Counted from the stretch's first letter, positions 39,166 to 49,024 are shown. The stretch: 64,000 bases of DNA from JAGXRK01 sp963714415 (GCA_963714415.1 CAVQOL010000006.1:62001-126000); one strand, 5' to 3'. Program-made: numbers and translations. Notes: generated by a model not told the origin, from the letters alone.

Positions 39166-39203
39166 TACTCCAATTACTTTAATATCAATGTCATAGATGT
39201 TTT

Positions 39204-39509
39204 TTATTCATCAATGTGTTCGGGATTTAGGTGCAATTCCCATTCATCAACGTGGGTAAGAGTGAGAATACCTTTTTTAATAAATGGATCGTCTTTAAAT
39301 AAATTCCTAAGTGAGCTTTCGTTTTTTCCCAAAGCTACAACAAAGACTTTGGAAGCATCTGCAAGTGGTCCGCACATCGTTATTTTACCTTGCAGAAAAA
39401 GTTTATCAGAAAATCTTGAATGATTTTCCCAATTCGGCTGATCGTGAAAACTCTTATCAGGCTGATAGTTTGGACCATGTTCAAATGTCAATAAAAATGT
39501 TTTGTTCAT
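39204..39509 (-). CDS. YciI-family protein
   Basis: The start is taken at 39509, with GGAGGG 6 bases ahead, rather than the ATG at 39539. The product is about 101 residues with the compact ferredoxin-like YciI fold, signature NHSRFSDKLFLQGKITMCGP and DPFIKKGILTLTHVDEWE. The conserved His-Asp pair of the family is present. Function is poorly known. It lies between anmK and hflX in the same orientation. Confidence 0.85.
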   Translation of the reverse strand: MNKTFLLTFEHGPNYQPDKSFHDQPNWENHSRFSDKLFLQGKITMCGPLADASKVFVVALGKNESSLRNLFKDDPFIKKGILTLTHVDEWELHLNPEHIDE

Positions 39510-39531
39510 TTTTCCCTCCGATAAAACTTTA

Positions 39532-40794
39532 TCAACCATAAATTATCTTTCTAATTTTATCTGAATTTTGTTTACTTGTTTTGTAATGAATTTTAATTCC
39601 GTCTTCATCATAATCAATCTTTAACACTTCTGCCAGAGAATGAATCTGTGATACTTTTTTTGATTCAGTTAATTGTAAAGTTATCTTCTCTTCCACAAAC
39701 TGATCTTCAATAATATCATTGAGCATAGATTTTAGAGCAGAAATATTTATTCCGCGTTTGGCTGAAACCATTACGCTATCTTTATGTGTATTTCTAACAA
39801 AATCAATTTTTGCTTTATCTTTTATAAGATCAACCTTGTTAAAAATCCTAACAACTATTTTATCGCTACTTCCAAATTCCTTCAGAGTGTCTTCAACAAC
39901 TTTAAGATGATCTTCATAAAATGGATGCGATACATCAATCACGTGAAAAATAATATCAGCTTCCCTAACTTCACTTAATGTACTTTTGAAAGAAGCAACA
40001 AGCTGCGGCGGAAGCTTGCGGATGAATCCAACTGTATCGCTTATCAGTATTTTCTCAGTATCGTGAACATCAAGAGTTCGTGTTGTTGAATCCAATGTGG
40101 CAAATAATTTATCTTCAGCAAATACATCGGCACTGGTTAATAAATTAAACAAAGTGGATTTACCGGCATTTGTGTATCCCGCTATCGCTATGCGTGTTGA
40201 GTTTTTTCTTCCGGCACTTTGTGTTGATCTATGTGATTCAATCTGTGTAAGTTTTTCTTTCAGATGAGCGATGCGAGTACGAATAATTCTTCTGTCAGTT
40301 TCAATCTGCGTTTCACCCGGACCTTTAGTTCCGATTCCGCCATACTGTTTTGATAAGTGAGTCCAGGCTCTTGTTAATCGAGGCAATAGATATTGCAGTT
40401 GTGCAAGTTCAACCTGCGTTTTTGCTTCTTTGCTTTTTGCGCGTGATGCAAAAATATCAAGTATCAATCCACTTCGGTCAATTATTTTTCTTTTGAATAG
40501 GTCAGAAAGATTTCTTACTTGCACAGGAGTCAAATCATCATCAAATATAATTATGTTGATATCATTCAATTCAACAAGCTGAGCAAGTTCTTCTGCTTTG
40601 CCTTTTCCAATGTAATAAGCAGAATCCTTTCTGGATTTGCTCTGAATGATTTTAAATACTGTTTCTGCTCCAGCAGTATCTGCAAGTTCCTCAAGCTCTG
40701 CAAGATGTTCTTCGACAACTTCTTTTCTGTACTCCTTTGTATCAAGCGCAACAAGCATCGCTCGTTCAATTATTTTTTTAGTTATTTCTATCAT
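39532..40794 (-). CDS. hflX: GTPase HflX
   Basis: 420 residues. The N-terminal HflX domain has AYYIGKGKAEELAQL and QVELAQLQYLLPRLTR, and a central coiled coil follows with GGIGTKGPGETQIETDRR. The G domain shows GYTNAGKSTLFN (G1), DTVGFIRKLP (G3) and NKVD (G4). It binds 50S and 70S ribosomes and rescues or splits stalled ones. The frame is intact. Confidence 0.96.
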   Translation of the reverse strand: MIEITKKIIERAMLVALDTKEYRKEVVEEHLAELEELADTAGAETVFKIIQSKSRKDSAYYIGKGKAEELAQLVELNDINIIIFDDDLTPVQVRNLSDLFKRKIIDRSGLILDIFASRAKSKEAKTQVELAQLQYLLPRLTRAWTHLSKQYGGIGTKGPGETQIETDRRIIRTRIAHLKEKLTQIESHRSTQSAGRKNSTRIAIAGYTNAGKSTLFNLLTSADVFAEDKLFATLDSTTRTLDVHDTEKILISDTVGFIRKLPPQLVASFKSTLSEVREADIIFHVIDVSHPFYEDHLKVVEDTLKEFGSSDKIVVRIFNKVDLIKDKAKIDFVRNTHKDSVMVSAKRGINISALKSMLNDIIEDQFVEEKITLQLTESKKVSQIHSLAEVLKIDYDEDGIKIHYKTSKQNSDKIRKIIYG

Positions 40795-40825
40795 ACTCTT
40801 TTTCTAACTGCGCCGTTAGTTCCCA

Positions 40826-40885
40826 CGAAGTGTCCGTGGTAAATCAATTTCTGTTGCACCACTATGGACACTCAGATTTCACGAG
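40826..40885. repeat. Imperfect inverted repeat between hflX and BatA-like gene
   Basis: TGTCCGTGGT (40831) faces ACCACTATGGACA (40868), giving an interrupted stem across a ~27-base loop. It may be a dispersed intergenic element or a weak terminator for the BatA-like gene on the reverse strand. Confidence 0.3.
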
Positions 40886-40896
40886 AAACGACTAAG

Positions 40897-43005
40897 TCAA
40901 TTTTGAATCCTTCCAATGTCCTTTTTCGCATTTCTTGCAATTGTCATTTCAATCAGAGCTAAAATTATTGCAATGAGTAAAAAATATCTCCACAACTCCG
41001 AACCAAACCTGGCTTGTAAAATTACGTTAACGGGATCATCATTTTTATCAATCATTAAGAATGTTCCGTTAAAATTGATTTTTTCTATGTAAGATTTTAT
41101 ATCACTTTCAGAAAGATATTCTGTAACTGATTCGGCTGGATCAGTGTTAACGGAAATATCTTCAAGCATCTGATCGTCCGAAAAAACTTCATAATTGCCT
41201 GCAAGCTTTGTAATATTATAGATTATAAAATCACTTCGCTCTTCACCCGTAAGATTTATAAAATCTTCACTTCCATCCGGATGAACAATTTTTAATTGTG
41301 GTAGTCTCGCATTTCTGATATTAATATTAACCGCATCTCCGGCAAAATATTCTCTGCCATCCTGTTCTTTTGTAGCAAGATAAAGAACTGATTTGTTCAT
41401 CAATGCCGGGAACAATCCTTTTAAGGGAAATGAATTCCAGGATAATGCCGGCGATGAATTAAATAATAAAATTTTCCCTTTACCCAAACGATATTCACTT
41501 AAGAAAGCTGAACCATCGGGCAAAGAAATAATATTTCTTCCAGTAGCTTTGGGAAAAATTCTGTAGTAGGAGTAAATATCAGGAGACTCTATTTTTTTCT
41601 TTTCCTCAGTTTGAAAAATGTTAAGGAATAATGGATGATTTAAATCAGTTTCCTCAAATAAGGTTGGATTATCAGTTTTACCTGGTTGACCAATTATGTT
41701 TTCTGATTGCGGTAATCCAATCTTAGTTATCAGATTATTAAACTTATCAACATTAACTTTTGAAGAAGGGAAAATTATTAAACCCCCGCCTTGTTCAACA
41801 AAACTTTTAATTCTTTCAAAGCCCGAAGTAATTTCTTCTCCGACAATAAACAGCACATCATAATCATCTAATCTTGTTGATAGAAGTTGATTTGATAGTT
41901 TGAATTCCAATTTATAATTATCAGAAGTGTTTCCTGTTGATAAAGCAAGCCGAATAAAATTCATATCTACCTGAGTATCCGAAGATAAAAGAACAGGAAT
42001 TTTTTCAGGGATGAAAAGGCTAAGATATCGCTTATTGTCATACTCAATATCATCGTCTTCAAGTTCTACAACCACATCAATGTATCCTGTTTTCTTAGCG
42101 ACGGCATCTATCTCAATATACTTAGTCTCCCCCGGATTCAAAGAAACACTTTGCTGTGCAGCTCTTTCACCATTAAGATAAATTGATAACACTGTATTAT
42201 TAACCATCTGCTTTGAATGATTTGTAACCGTAACAGCAAAACTAAGAGGTTTTTCTTTTTCAAATATCGCGGTGTTAATATCAAACTTATCTAAAGAAAG
42301 ATTGAAAACGTCTTTCCCGGAATAATTTATTGCATATATTCTTGCGTTATTATCAAGCAACTGATTTAAGTCTGAGATCAATTCGTCATCCGCTAATCTT
42401 CCTGTCTGGAAATCTGATAAAAGATAAATTTCTTTATTAAAATTTTTTGATTCTGAAATTATCTCGGCAGCTTTTACAAATGAGTTGTGTATCATTCCGC
42501 TTGCAGAAGAAATGTTTAAAGTTTCTAATAATCTTTCAAACTCCGAGAAATTTGATGTTAGGTTTATCCTATCGGCGGAATTATCTGACACCAGTATTAA
42601 TCCAACCTCATCACCTTCCTGTAAATTTTTTAAAAGCTTTTTTATCGTCTGCTTTGCCTGGTTTAAATTAGAGCCATTCTGATCAACAACAGACATACTG
42701 AAAGTATCATCGAGAATAAAAATTGCGGTTGTTTTAGCCGCAGATGTTGTTCCGCCTATGGATACACCTTCAAGTGTTGGGCGGGCAAATGCAAAAACAA
42801 GAAATAAAATTATTAGAACCCTCAAGACAAGCAAAAGCAATTGCTTTAGTTTTACTTTTCTAATTTTGTTTTTTTGCAGTTCTTTCAGAAAAGTCAGCGT
42901 GCTGAACTCAATCTTTTTTAGTTTTCTGAGATTAAGAAGATGAATTAGAATAGGAATTGATGCTGCAAGAAGTCCAAACAAAACAGCAGGATTAAGAAAA
43001 ACCAT
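40897..43005 (-). CDS. BatA-type membrane protein with vWA domain
   Basis: 702 residues. The N-terminal BatA block (FLNPAVLFGLLAASIPILIH and LRKLKKIEFSTLTFLKELQ) gives one membrane helix, with a second near 60-80. A von Willebrand A domain follows (about 90-280, FILDDTFSMSVVDQNGS with a MIDAS-like DxxxS), then beta-sandwich and GATase-like parts (GGGLIIFPSS). A C-terminal membrane helix closes it. Related proteins occur in the Bacteroides aerotolerance and MoxR systems; no MoxR ATPase is adjacent. Confidence 0.85.
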   Translation of the reverse strand: MVFLNPAVLFGLLAASIPILIHLLNLRKLKKIEFSTLTFLKELQKNKIRKVKLKQLLLLVLRVLIILFLVFAFARPTLEGVSIGGTTSAAKTTAIFILDDTFSMSVVDQNGSNLNQAKQTIKKLLKNLQEGDEVGLILVSDNSADRINLTSNFSEFERLLETLNISSASGMIHNSFVKAAEIISESKNFNKEIYLLSDFQTGRLADDELISDLNQLLDNNARIYAINYSGKDVFNLSLDKFDINTAIFEKEKPLSFAVTVTNHSKQMVNNTVLSIYLNGERAAQQSVSLNPGETKYIEIDAVAKKTGYIDVVVELEDDDIEYDNKRYLSLFIPEKIPVLLSSDTQVDMNFIRLALSTGNTSDNYKLEFKLSNQLLSTRLDDYDVLFIVGEEITSGFERIKSFVEQGGGLIIFPSSKVNVDKFNNLITKIGLPQSENIIGQPGKTDNPTLFEETDLNHPLFLNIFQTEEKKKIESPDIYSYYRIFPKATGRNIISLPDGSAFLSEYRLGKGKILLFNSSPALSWNSFPLKGLFPALMNKSVLYLATKEQDGREYFAGDAVNINIRNARLPQLKIVHPDGSEDFINLTGEERSDFIIYNITKLAGNYEVFSDDQMLEDISVNTDPAESVTEYLSESDIKSYIEKINFNGTFLMIDKNDDPVNVILQARFGSELWRYFLLIAIILALIEMTIARNAKKDIGRIQN

Positions 43006-43233
43006 AATTTCCAGTCAGTATTCTTTTTTTCAATTGAAAAATAATGATAATGATTAGAGAATACTATGCAAAATAATTGTGCATACTTTAATTGTTGCTG
43101 TTTTAAGCAATAAATATTTACAGAGGGATAACAGAATATTGGAGTACGAAGTGGGTTACCGATACTACCTTTGAATTTTGGTAGTGAAAACTTATTTTTG
43201 TGTTATAACACATTAAATAATTTTGAGACTGCA

Positions 43234-43701
43234 ATGGGTGAAATACTAAAACAACGACTTAAACAAAACAAATTTGAGAACTTAGAACAGGAAGCATTCC
43301 TTAACATCTTCGTTACCGCTAACTTCCTAAAAATGAAGAATGATGAAGTTTTAAGTAAATATGATCTTACAAGTCCTCAGTATAATGTACTAAGAATACT
43401 TAAGGGGAATCATCCCAATGGCTACCCGCGCAGTGACATCATTACAAGAATGATGGATCAGGCACCCGATGTAACAAGACTTATCGACAGGTTAATTAAT
43501 CAAGGTTATGTTGAAAGATTTTACAGTCTGGAAGACAGGAGATTATCTTTAGCAAAAATTACAGAAAAAGGATTGATGCTTCTCGAAAAAGTAAAACCGG
43601 AAATTGATCAGCTTCATTGTTTAGTTTCAGACAATCTGAATAAGGAGGAGAGGAAACAACTTTCCTTATTGCTGGAGAAAATTTACGGAGCTTATTTATA
43701 A
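43234..43701 (+). CDS. MarR-family transcriptional regulator
   Basis: The start at ATG 43234 (MGEILKQRLKQNKFEN) is preferred to a TTG at 43171 whose extension is not family-like. 155 residues form a winged helix: SPQYNVLRILKGNHPNG, TRMMDQAPDVTRLIDRLINQ (recognition helix) and VERFYSLEDRRLSLAKITEK (wing). MarR dimers repress genes and respond to small ligands. Convergent with aconitase; no obvious target gene adjoins. Confidence 0.92.
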   Translation: MGEILKQRLKQNKFENLEQEAFLNIFVTANFLKMKNDEVLSKYDLTSPQYNVLRILKGNHPNGYPRSDIITRMMDQAPDVTRLIDRLINQGYVERFYSLEDRRLSLAKITEKGLMLLEKVKPEIDQLHCLVSDNLNKEERKQLSLLLEKIYGAYL

Positions 43702-43734
43702 ATAATGTTGGGCTGTCATCTTTTTGATGTGAGG

Positions 43735-43764
43735 TAAGAGCTCAGAAATAATACTGAGCTCTTA
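43735..43764. terminator. Hairpin between convergent marR-like and acnA genes
   Basis: An 11-bp perfect inverted repeat TAAGAGCTCAG/CTGAGCTCTTA with an 8-base loop. There is no T-run on either side, so it may be a weak bidirectional terminator or a protein site. Confidence 0.5.
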
Positions 43765-43775
43765 AGGTCATAAAC

Positions 43776-46034
43776 TTACTTCTGTCTCCGCGCAATCAAG
43801 TTCAATGCGCTTCCTGCTTTGAACCATTCAATTTGTGCAGCGTTAAATGTCTGATTTAACATCACTTCATCTTTACTTCCGTCTTTATGTTTAACAATCA
43901 TCTTTACTTGTTTTTCGGGAGCAAGAGATGAAATAAGCAGGTCAACTTTATCATCTTCTTTTATCTTATCATAATCTTTCGGATCAGCAAAAGTAAGAGG
44001 CAGCATTCCCTGCTTCTTTAAATTAGTTTCATGAATACGCGCAAAGCTTTTTACAATTATTGCTCTTCCGCCAAGAAATCTCGGTTCCATTGCGGCATGC
44101 TCACGAGATGATCCTTCGCCATAATTTTCATCACCAATAACTACCCAGTTAATACTTTTGGCTTTATAATCTCGAGCAACTTCAGGAATAGATTTAGTTT
44201 CACTTGTAAAAATATTTTTTACTTTTCCCGCTTCGTCTGTAAAAGCGTTAATAGCACCAATGAACATATTGTTTGAAATATTATCCAGGTGCCCGCGGAA
44301 TTTCAGCCAGGGCCCAGCCATTGAAATATGATCGGTTGTACACTTCCCTTTTGCTTTTAATAAAACGGAAAGATCTGTCAAATCTTTTCCATCCCAGGGA
44401 GTAAATGGTGTTAGAAGTTGAAGTCTTTCACTATTGGAATCAACTTTTACTTCTACCTTCGAACCATCTTCGGCCGGAGCAATAAAGCCGCTTCTGCCTT
44501 CATCAAATCCTTTTAGAGGCAGTTCTTCGCCAAATGGCGGATCGAGTTTTACTTTTTCACCTTTTTCATTTACAAGTTCGTCTGTAATCGGATTGAACGA
44601 TAGACTTCCTGCAATTGCAAGAGCAGTAGTTATTTCAGGAGAAGCAACAAATGCAAGCGTTTCGGGATTTCCATCATTACGTTTAGCAAAATTCCGGTTA
44701 AACGATGTTACAATTGTATTTCTTTCTCCGGTTTTAATATCCATTCTCTTCCACATTCCGATACAAGGACCGCAGGCATTTGCGAGAATAACTCCACCAA
44801 TATCTGTTAAAGTTTTCAACTGTCCATCGCGCTCAATTGTTGCTCTCACTTGTTCTGAGCCGGGAGTAATTGTGTATTGAGATTTTGCTTTTAATCCTTT
44901 TGCAATAGCTTGTTTTGCAATGTTTGCGGAGCGATCTATATCTTCATAGCTTGAGTTTGTACAGCTTCCGATAAGTCCTACAGTTATTTTATCCGGATAA
45001 TTTTCACTCTTAACAGCTTCCTTCATTTTTGAAATCGGCCAGGCTTTATCGGGTGTAAATGGTCCGTTGATGTGAGGTTCAAGTTCGCTTAAATTAATTT
45101 CAACAACCTGATCATAATATTTTTTAGGATTTTCGAGTACTTCTTTATCAGCACATAATTCATCTGCTAAACCTTCTGCAAGAGCTGCAACATCAACTCG
45201 TTTTGTAATTCTAAGATATGAAGACATTTTCTCATCAAATGGGAACACTGAAGTTGTTGCTCCAATTTCCGCTCCCATATTACAAATTGTTCCCTTTCCT
45301 GTACATGAAATTGAATTTGTTCCATCACCAAAATATTCTACAATTGCACCAGTGCCGCCTTTTACTGTAAGAATACCCGCTAGTTTAAGAATGACATCTT
45401 TAGCAGATGTCCAACCGTTCATTTTTCCTGTTAGTTTAACACCAATTATTTTAGGCCATTTTAATTCCCATGGCATACCTGCCATAACATCCACAGCATC
45501 GGCTCCGCCAACACCTATTGCAATCATTCCAAGTCCGCCTGCATTCGGAGTATGAGAATCAGTTCCAATCATCATTCCGCCGGGGAATGCATAATTTTCT
45601 AAAACAACCTGATGAATAATTCCCGCTCCCGGCTTCCAGAATCCAACACCATACTTTTGAGAAATACTTTCAAGAAAATCATACACTTCTTTGTTTTCTT
45701 CATTGGCTCGAAGTAAATCATCTTCAGCACCAACCTGTGCCTGAATTAAATGATCGCAATGAACAGTTGAAGGAACTGCAACAGTTTTTCTTCCGGCGGA
45801 CATAAACTGAAGAAGCGCCATTTGGGCAGTTGCATCCTGCATTGCAACGCGGTCGGGAGCTAAATCAACATAATCTTTTCCTTTTTGAAATTCTTTACCT
45901 GTCTTCTCCCACAAATGAGCATACAGCACTTTTTCTGCATAAGTTAACGGTCTGTTTACAACTTTTCGTACATCATTAATTTTATCTCTATAATTACCAT
46001 AAACCTGTTTGATCATATCAATGTTAGCAGTCAT
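43776..46034 (-). CDS. acnA: Aconitate hydratase
   Basis: 752 residues in one frame, of the AcnA/mitochondrial type. Substrate and cluster motifs: VPSTVHCDHLIQAQVG, GTDSHTPNAGGLGMIAIGVG, GLIGSCTNSSYEDI (Cys), and NACGPCIGMWKR (two Cys), giving the [4Fe-4S] ligands. The swivelling C-terminal domain has YGEGSSREHAAMEPRFLGG. It converts citrate to isocitrate. Confidence 0.97.
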   Translation of the reverse strand: MTANIDMIKQVYGNYRDKINDVRKVVNRPLTYAEKVLYAHLWEKTGKEFQKGKDYVDLAPDRVAMQDATAQMALLQFMSAGRKTVAVPSTVHCDHLIQAQVGAEDDLLRANEENKEVYDFLESISQKYGVGFWKPGAGIIHQVVLENYAFPGGMMIGTDSHTPNAGGLGMIAIGVGGADAVDVMAGMPWELKWPKIIGVKLTGKMNGWTSAKDVILKLAGILTVKGGTGAIVEYFGDGTNSISCTGKGTICNMGAEIGATTSVFPFDEKMSSYLRITKRVDVAALAEGLADELCADKEVLENPKKYYDQVVEINLSELEPHINGPFTPDKAWPISKMKEAVKSENYPDKITVGLIGSCTNSSYEDIDRSANIAKQAIAKGLKAKSQYTITPGSEQVRATIERDGQLKTLTDIGGVILANACGPCIGMWKRMDIKTGERNTIVTSFNRNFAKRNDGNPETLAFVASPEITTALAIAGSLSFNPITDELVNEKGEKVKLDPPFGEELPLKGFDEGRSGFIAPAEDGSKVEVKVDSNSERLQLLTPFTPWDGKDLTDLSVLLKAKGKCTTDHISMAGPWLKFRGHLDNISNNMFIGAINAFTDEAGKVKNIFTSETKSIPEVARDYKAKSINWVVIGDENYGEGSSREHAAMEPRFLGGRAIIVKSFARIHETNLKKQGMLPLTFADPKDYDKIKEDDKVDLLISSLAPEKQVKMIVKHKDGSKDEVMLNQTFNAAQIEWFKAGSALNLIARRQK

Positions 46035-46096
46035 TTAAAATCCTCTTTGAAAATATTAAATAGTTCTTTTATCTTGCAGCAAAAATAAAAAAATCT

Positions 46097-46112
46097 TAGC
46101 GAAATTACTTGC
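46097..46112 (+). promoter_or_regulatory. Possible upstream element of cassette 1 (weak match)
   Basis: TAGCGAAATTACTTGC resembles the TTAC-containing element found upstream of the other pseudopilin units. It is ~160 bp from the -24/-12 promoter at 46266, somewhat further than in the others, and lies in the acnA upstream gap, so the assignment is tentative. Confidence 0.25.
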
Positions 46113-46265
46113 CGAAGAGTGTTTCCGTTTTTTCTAAAAAATTTTACTTGATTTAAACAGATTTCGAATTTGTCTCATTTAGAAAAATCTTATTTTGAAC
46201 AGACTCCTTTTGAGGCAGGACATTAAAAAAAATCTGTTTTTTTTCAAAAAATCCACATTATTTTA

Positions 46266-46280
46266 TGGTATAAATCTTGT
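46266..46280 (+). promoter_or_regulatory. Sigma-54-like -24/-12 promoter, cassette 1
   Basis: TGGTAT-AAATC-TTGT has the GG-N10-G spacing of RpoN promoters, about 42 bases before the first A-gene ATG. The pattern with identical N5 spacing recurs at all six units. The -12 C is T here, a deviation from the classical GC. Confidence 0.65.
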
Positions 46281-46321
46281 CGAATGGTACATCAAATTAA
46301 CAATTAAGCGAATTAAGTCTT

Positions 46322-46816
46322 ATGGGTAGTATACAATCATTATTAGCAATAGGAGCAGTAGTACTTTTTACTCTTGTTTCTATCAGGTTTAACTCATCAG
46401 TACTTCAAAATCTTACCGTTGAAGTAGAAAACAAAGTTTACTTAACAGCATTTTCCCTGGCCGATGATCTTATAGAGGAAATAAAACAAAAAGCTTTTGA
46501 CGAAGAAACCGTTGAGTGGAGATCTATAACTGAACCTGAATTAACACCGGCAGGTGAGTTTGGAGTTTTTGATGCAGGTGAAACTACAGATCCGGCAACC
46601 TGGGATGACATTGATGATTACCACGTTTATTCAAAAGATATTGATCTGCCGCACGCAGAAGGTTATACTGTCACTTGTGCAGTATCTTATTCAGACGAAT
46701 TCGGTGGTGACCCTGGTACTCAAACATACTTCAAAAAGGTTACTATAACTGCAGACAGTAAGTATTTAAGTCATCCTGTTAACCTATCATTTATTTTTAC
46801 TTTACATTCTAAGTGA
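46322..46816 (+). CDS. Pseudopilin-like protein family A (A1, PilV-position)
   Basis: 164 residues. A single hydrophobic helix starts almost at the N-terminus (MGSIQSLLAIGAVVLFTLVS), followed by a helix (VENKVYLTAFSLADDLIEEI) and a beta-rich domain with DDIDDYHVYSK. This is the shape of a minor pilin or pseudopilin, but there is no positively charged leader and no Glu at position 5. It is nearly identical to A3 (56497) in the N-terminal 70 residues. First gene of an A-B-C unit, in the order of pilV-pilW-pilX. Role inferred only: cell-surface or periplasmic filament component. Confidence 0.75.
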   Translation: MGSIQSLLAIGAVVLFTLVSIRFNSSVLQNLTVEVENKVYLTAFSLADDLIEEIKQKAFDEETVEWRSITEPELTPAGEFGVFDAGETTDPATWDDIDDYHVYSKDIDLPHAEGYTVTCAVSYSDEFGGDPGTQTYFKKVTITADSKYLSHPVNLSFIFTLHSK

Positions 46817-46823
46817 GGCAATT

Positions 46824-47436
46824 ATGAGCGTAATGTTAGACATTTTTGGTTCTGTTTTTATTGCAGGAATGCTGCTTTTGCTCATTCTGAAACTAAATTT
46901 ATTTGCTTCAACTGCCAGCTATTCTTCCGATACAGAACTTAAATTACAGCAGAATGCTAAAACTCTTGCTGAGATTTTAAATTATGATCTCAGAAAAATT
47001 GGCTACAAATATGATGGAGTTGCAATAACTCATGCTGACTCAACAGAAATTGAATTTATAACTGATATGCAACCACCAGGCGACAATTCGGGTAATACTC
47101 ATGGTGTTCAGGATGTAGTTAAATATTATTTGGCTGATTCCACACACGCAGAGGGAACAACAAATCCTCATGATAAGGTTTTGAGTTAGAGTTCTTAACG
47201 GATCAGGCATAATCGAAGGCCCTTCATTAGGACTTAGAGATTTACAATTCACCTACTTAGATAGCACTGGTGTTAATGAGATACCCTATTTATCAACTAG
47301 TCAGTATAAAGACATAAAATACATAAAAACAGAATTGTGGGTTGAAGGGGATGATCCACTTAACGACATGATTACAGACAGCTTGCAATATGCAAGAACT
47401 TATTGGGAGTTTACAATTTATCCGAGGAATATATAA
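46824..47436 (+). CDS. Pseudopilin-like protein family B (B1, PilW-position), one frameshift
   Basis: The start MSVMLDIFGSVFIAGMLLLL is a membrane helix, followed by SSDTELKLQQNAKTLAEILN and YDLRKIGYKYDG, which matches the pattern after the helix in PilW/GspJ-like proteins. The first frame stops at 47189; a lesion near 47183 is needed to join it to EGPSLGLRDLQFTYLDS through ...TYWEFTIYPRNI at 47436. The intact paralogue B3 (57002-57601) proves the reconstruction. It is 7 bases after A1 and 1 base before C1. Confidence 0.75.
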
Positions 47437-47437
47437 T

Positions 47438-48682
47438 ATGGGAAAAAGTTCATTAATCATCGTACTTGGTATGTCGATAATTATTGCTTTCTTCATACTT
47501 AGGCTAAATGCTAATTCTACCGAGAGCGTAGCGGGAACCATGAATATGTTCGAGCAGATGCATTCCCGTCTTATTGCTAACTCCGGTGTGGAGATTTACC
47601 TGGAGAAATTTAAATGGGATCTGCCACCAAAGGATGTAGTTAGTTCTTTTACTGATAACAATCTTTTTAACGGCACTTATTACATAGAAGCTGAATGGGA
47701 TGCTGTTGCGGATTCAATATTGCGAGTAACTTCAAAATCTGATTTTATGGGAATAACACATACCACTGTTGCTGAAGCATGGGCTGACGTTTTTGATGTC
47801 CCGTTACCACCGGGTGCTTTGTATTTATCAGCTAATACGATTAATAATATTATGGACAAGTCTGCGGCTTTAAAGGGAGACTTATGTCTTGATGGTAGAG
47901 ACCATTTGACTGACGGAACCCTAATAACAGATCCTGACACTATTTACGCAGTTCCCGGAATCGCAGTTGACGAAAGTGTGGATGAGGCGCTAAAAGATGC
48001 TGTTATTTCATATTTTAACGACAATACAACTGCTACAATTGATGGATATGATAGTGATGATTTGGATTTATTAAGTATTGAAGAAACTGATAATGATTTT
48101 GAATGGACCGATTATGCTCAACAATTGGCAGACAGTCCAGATATTACAGTTACTCCTTTTATTAAAGATGATGGGGCTGTCCCAGAAGAGATGATGGCGC
48201 CGTGGGGAACTCTGCTGGAGCCAAAAGTTACTTTTATAAATACAAAAGATGAACTTATGAAGATAGATTATAGCTATACTAAAGATCCGGATAAGGTAAT
48301 CAGAGGTTGTGGAATTTTAATTATAAATGGAGATTTACAAATAGAAAATGGATTTGATTTCGTTGGTCTGGTTATCGCATATAAGGAAACTGATTTAGCT
48401 CTAACCCTTAATGGTGGGCGAATTATTGGTGGTATGATTGGAACAGGTGAAGAAATCAGTCTTGATATTGTGGGTGGAAAGTTTACAATATTATATTGCA
48501 GTGACGCATTCAATTTTATTGATGAATTATTACAAACTGAAAGATGGAATATTCTTAGTTGGTGGGAAAAATATAAAAATTTTATCTTACAAAGCCCTCG
48601 ATTGAGGGCTTTTTTATTGGACAGTGTCAATTTCAAAATATCTAAAAGATTTTATGTTGTTTTGAACAGGGTCGATATATAA
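47438..48682 (+). CDS. Pseudopilin-like protein family C (C1, PilX-position), stop-loss
   Basis: The start is ATG 47438 (MGKSSLIIVLGMSIIIAFF), conserved in all C genes except f-type C2. Residues after the helix read HSRLIANSGVEIYLEKF, recalling the PilX N-region. The domain then passes through PPGALYLSANT, PGIAVDE, FEWTDYAQQLADSPDI and RGCGILIINGDL, which looks like a short parallel beta-helix. The family end SWWE lies at 48558-48568, but the following codon is AAA instead of TAA. The frame therefore reads on through the terminator hairpin to 48682, adding about 38 residues. Either a substitution or a consensus error. Confidence 0.7.
   Translation: MGKSSLIIVLGMSIIIAFFILRLNANSTESVAGTMNMFEQMHSRLIANSGVEIYLEKFKWDLPPKDVVSSFTDNNLFNGTYYIEAEWDAVADSILRVTSKSDFMGITHTTVAEAWADVFDVPLPPGALYLSANTINNIMDKSAALKGDLCLDGRDHLTDGTLITDPDTIYAVPGIAVDESVDEALKDAVISYFNDNTTATIDGYDSDDLDLLSIEETDNDFEWTDYAQQLADSPDITVTPFIKDDGAVPEEMMAPWGTLLEPKVTFINTKDELMKIDYSYTKDPDKVIRGCGILIINGDLQIENGFDFVGLVIAYKETDLALTLNGGRIIGGMIGTGEEISLDIVGGKFTILYCSDAFNFIDELLQTERWNILSWWEKYKNFILQSPRLRAFLLDSVNFKISKRFYVVLNRVDI
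48592..48616 (+). terminator. Terminator of cassette 1 (AGCCCTC-type)
   Basis: AGCCCTC/GAGGGCT with a GATT loop (48593-48610) followed by TTTTTTT. The same stem closes four other units in this region. Confidence 0.85.
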
Positions 48683-48910
48683 AAAGTTTCTATTTATTGC
48701 AGCTTAAAATTGTCCTAAAACCTTAATAGTCTGCTAATATTGCCCGCCGATAACTTGTTTCGTAAATGTCTTTTTTATAGCCATTATAATTGCTTCTAAA
48801 ATGTAAAATAGATGGTAAATTTAATTAACCCTTAGCAACAAGAATTTTGACTACTGTTACAAGCAAAACTTGTTTAACGAAAGCAATTCTTTAATCCGTC
48901 CATCTCATAT

Positions 48911-48929
48911 TAGTAACTATTACTATAAT
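48911..48929 (+). promoter_or_regulatory. Putative activator site upstream of cassette 2
   Basis: TAGTAACTATTACTATAAT shares the GTAA-n-TATTACT core seen upstream of the other units and lies ~99 bp before the promoter at 49010. A possible enhancer site for a sigma-54 activator. Confidence 0.35.
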
Positions 48930-49009
48930 GAGTTGCTTTGTTAAGTGGAAAAGAGAGCATCTGCCTTATTTAAGAATTAGAAACTGTAGATAGGTTCAAA
49001 TAGTTGACT

Positions 49010-49024
49010 CGGCACACATTTTGC
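49010..49024 (+). promoter_or_regulatory. Sigma-54-like promoter, cassette 2 (best match)
   Basis: CGGCAC-ACATT-TTGC has GG-N10-GC, the classical RpoN core, and is the strongest of the six copies. The ATG of A2 follows 32 bases later, with AAGGA at 49048 as ribosome site. Confidence 0.75.

Noticed and set aside
40897..43005. BatA-like gene as part of a full Bat/MoxR operon
   Set aside because: No MoxR ATPase, BatB or BatD is adjacent; only the single gene is present.
44434..44880. 148-codon forward ORF opposite aconitase
   Set aside because: Pro/Ser-rich composition typical of antisense reading of acnA; no start signal.
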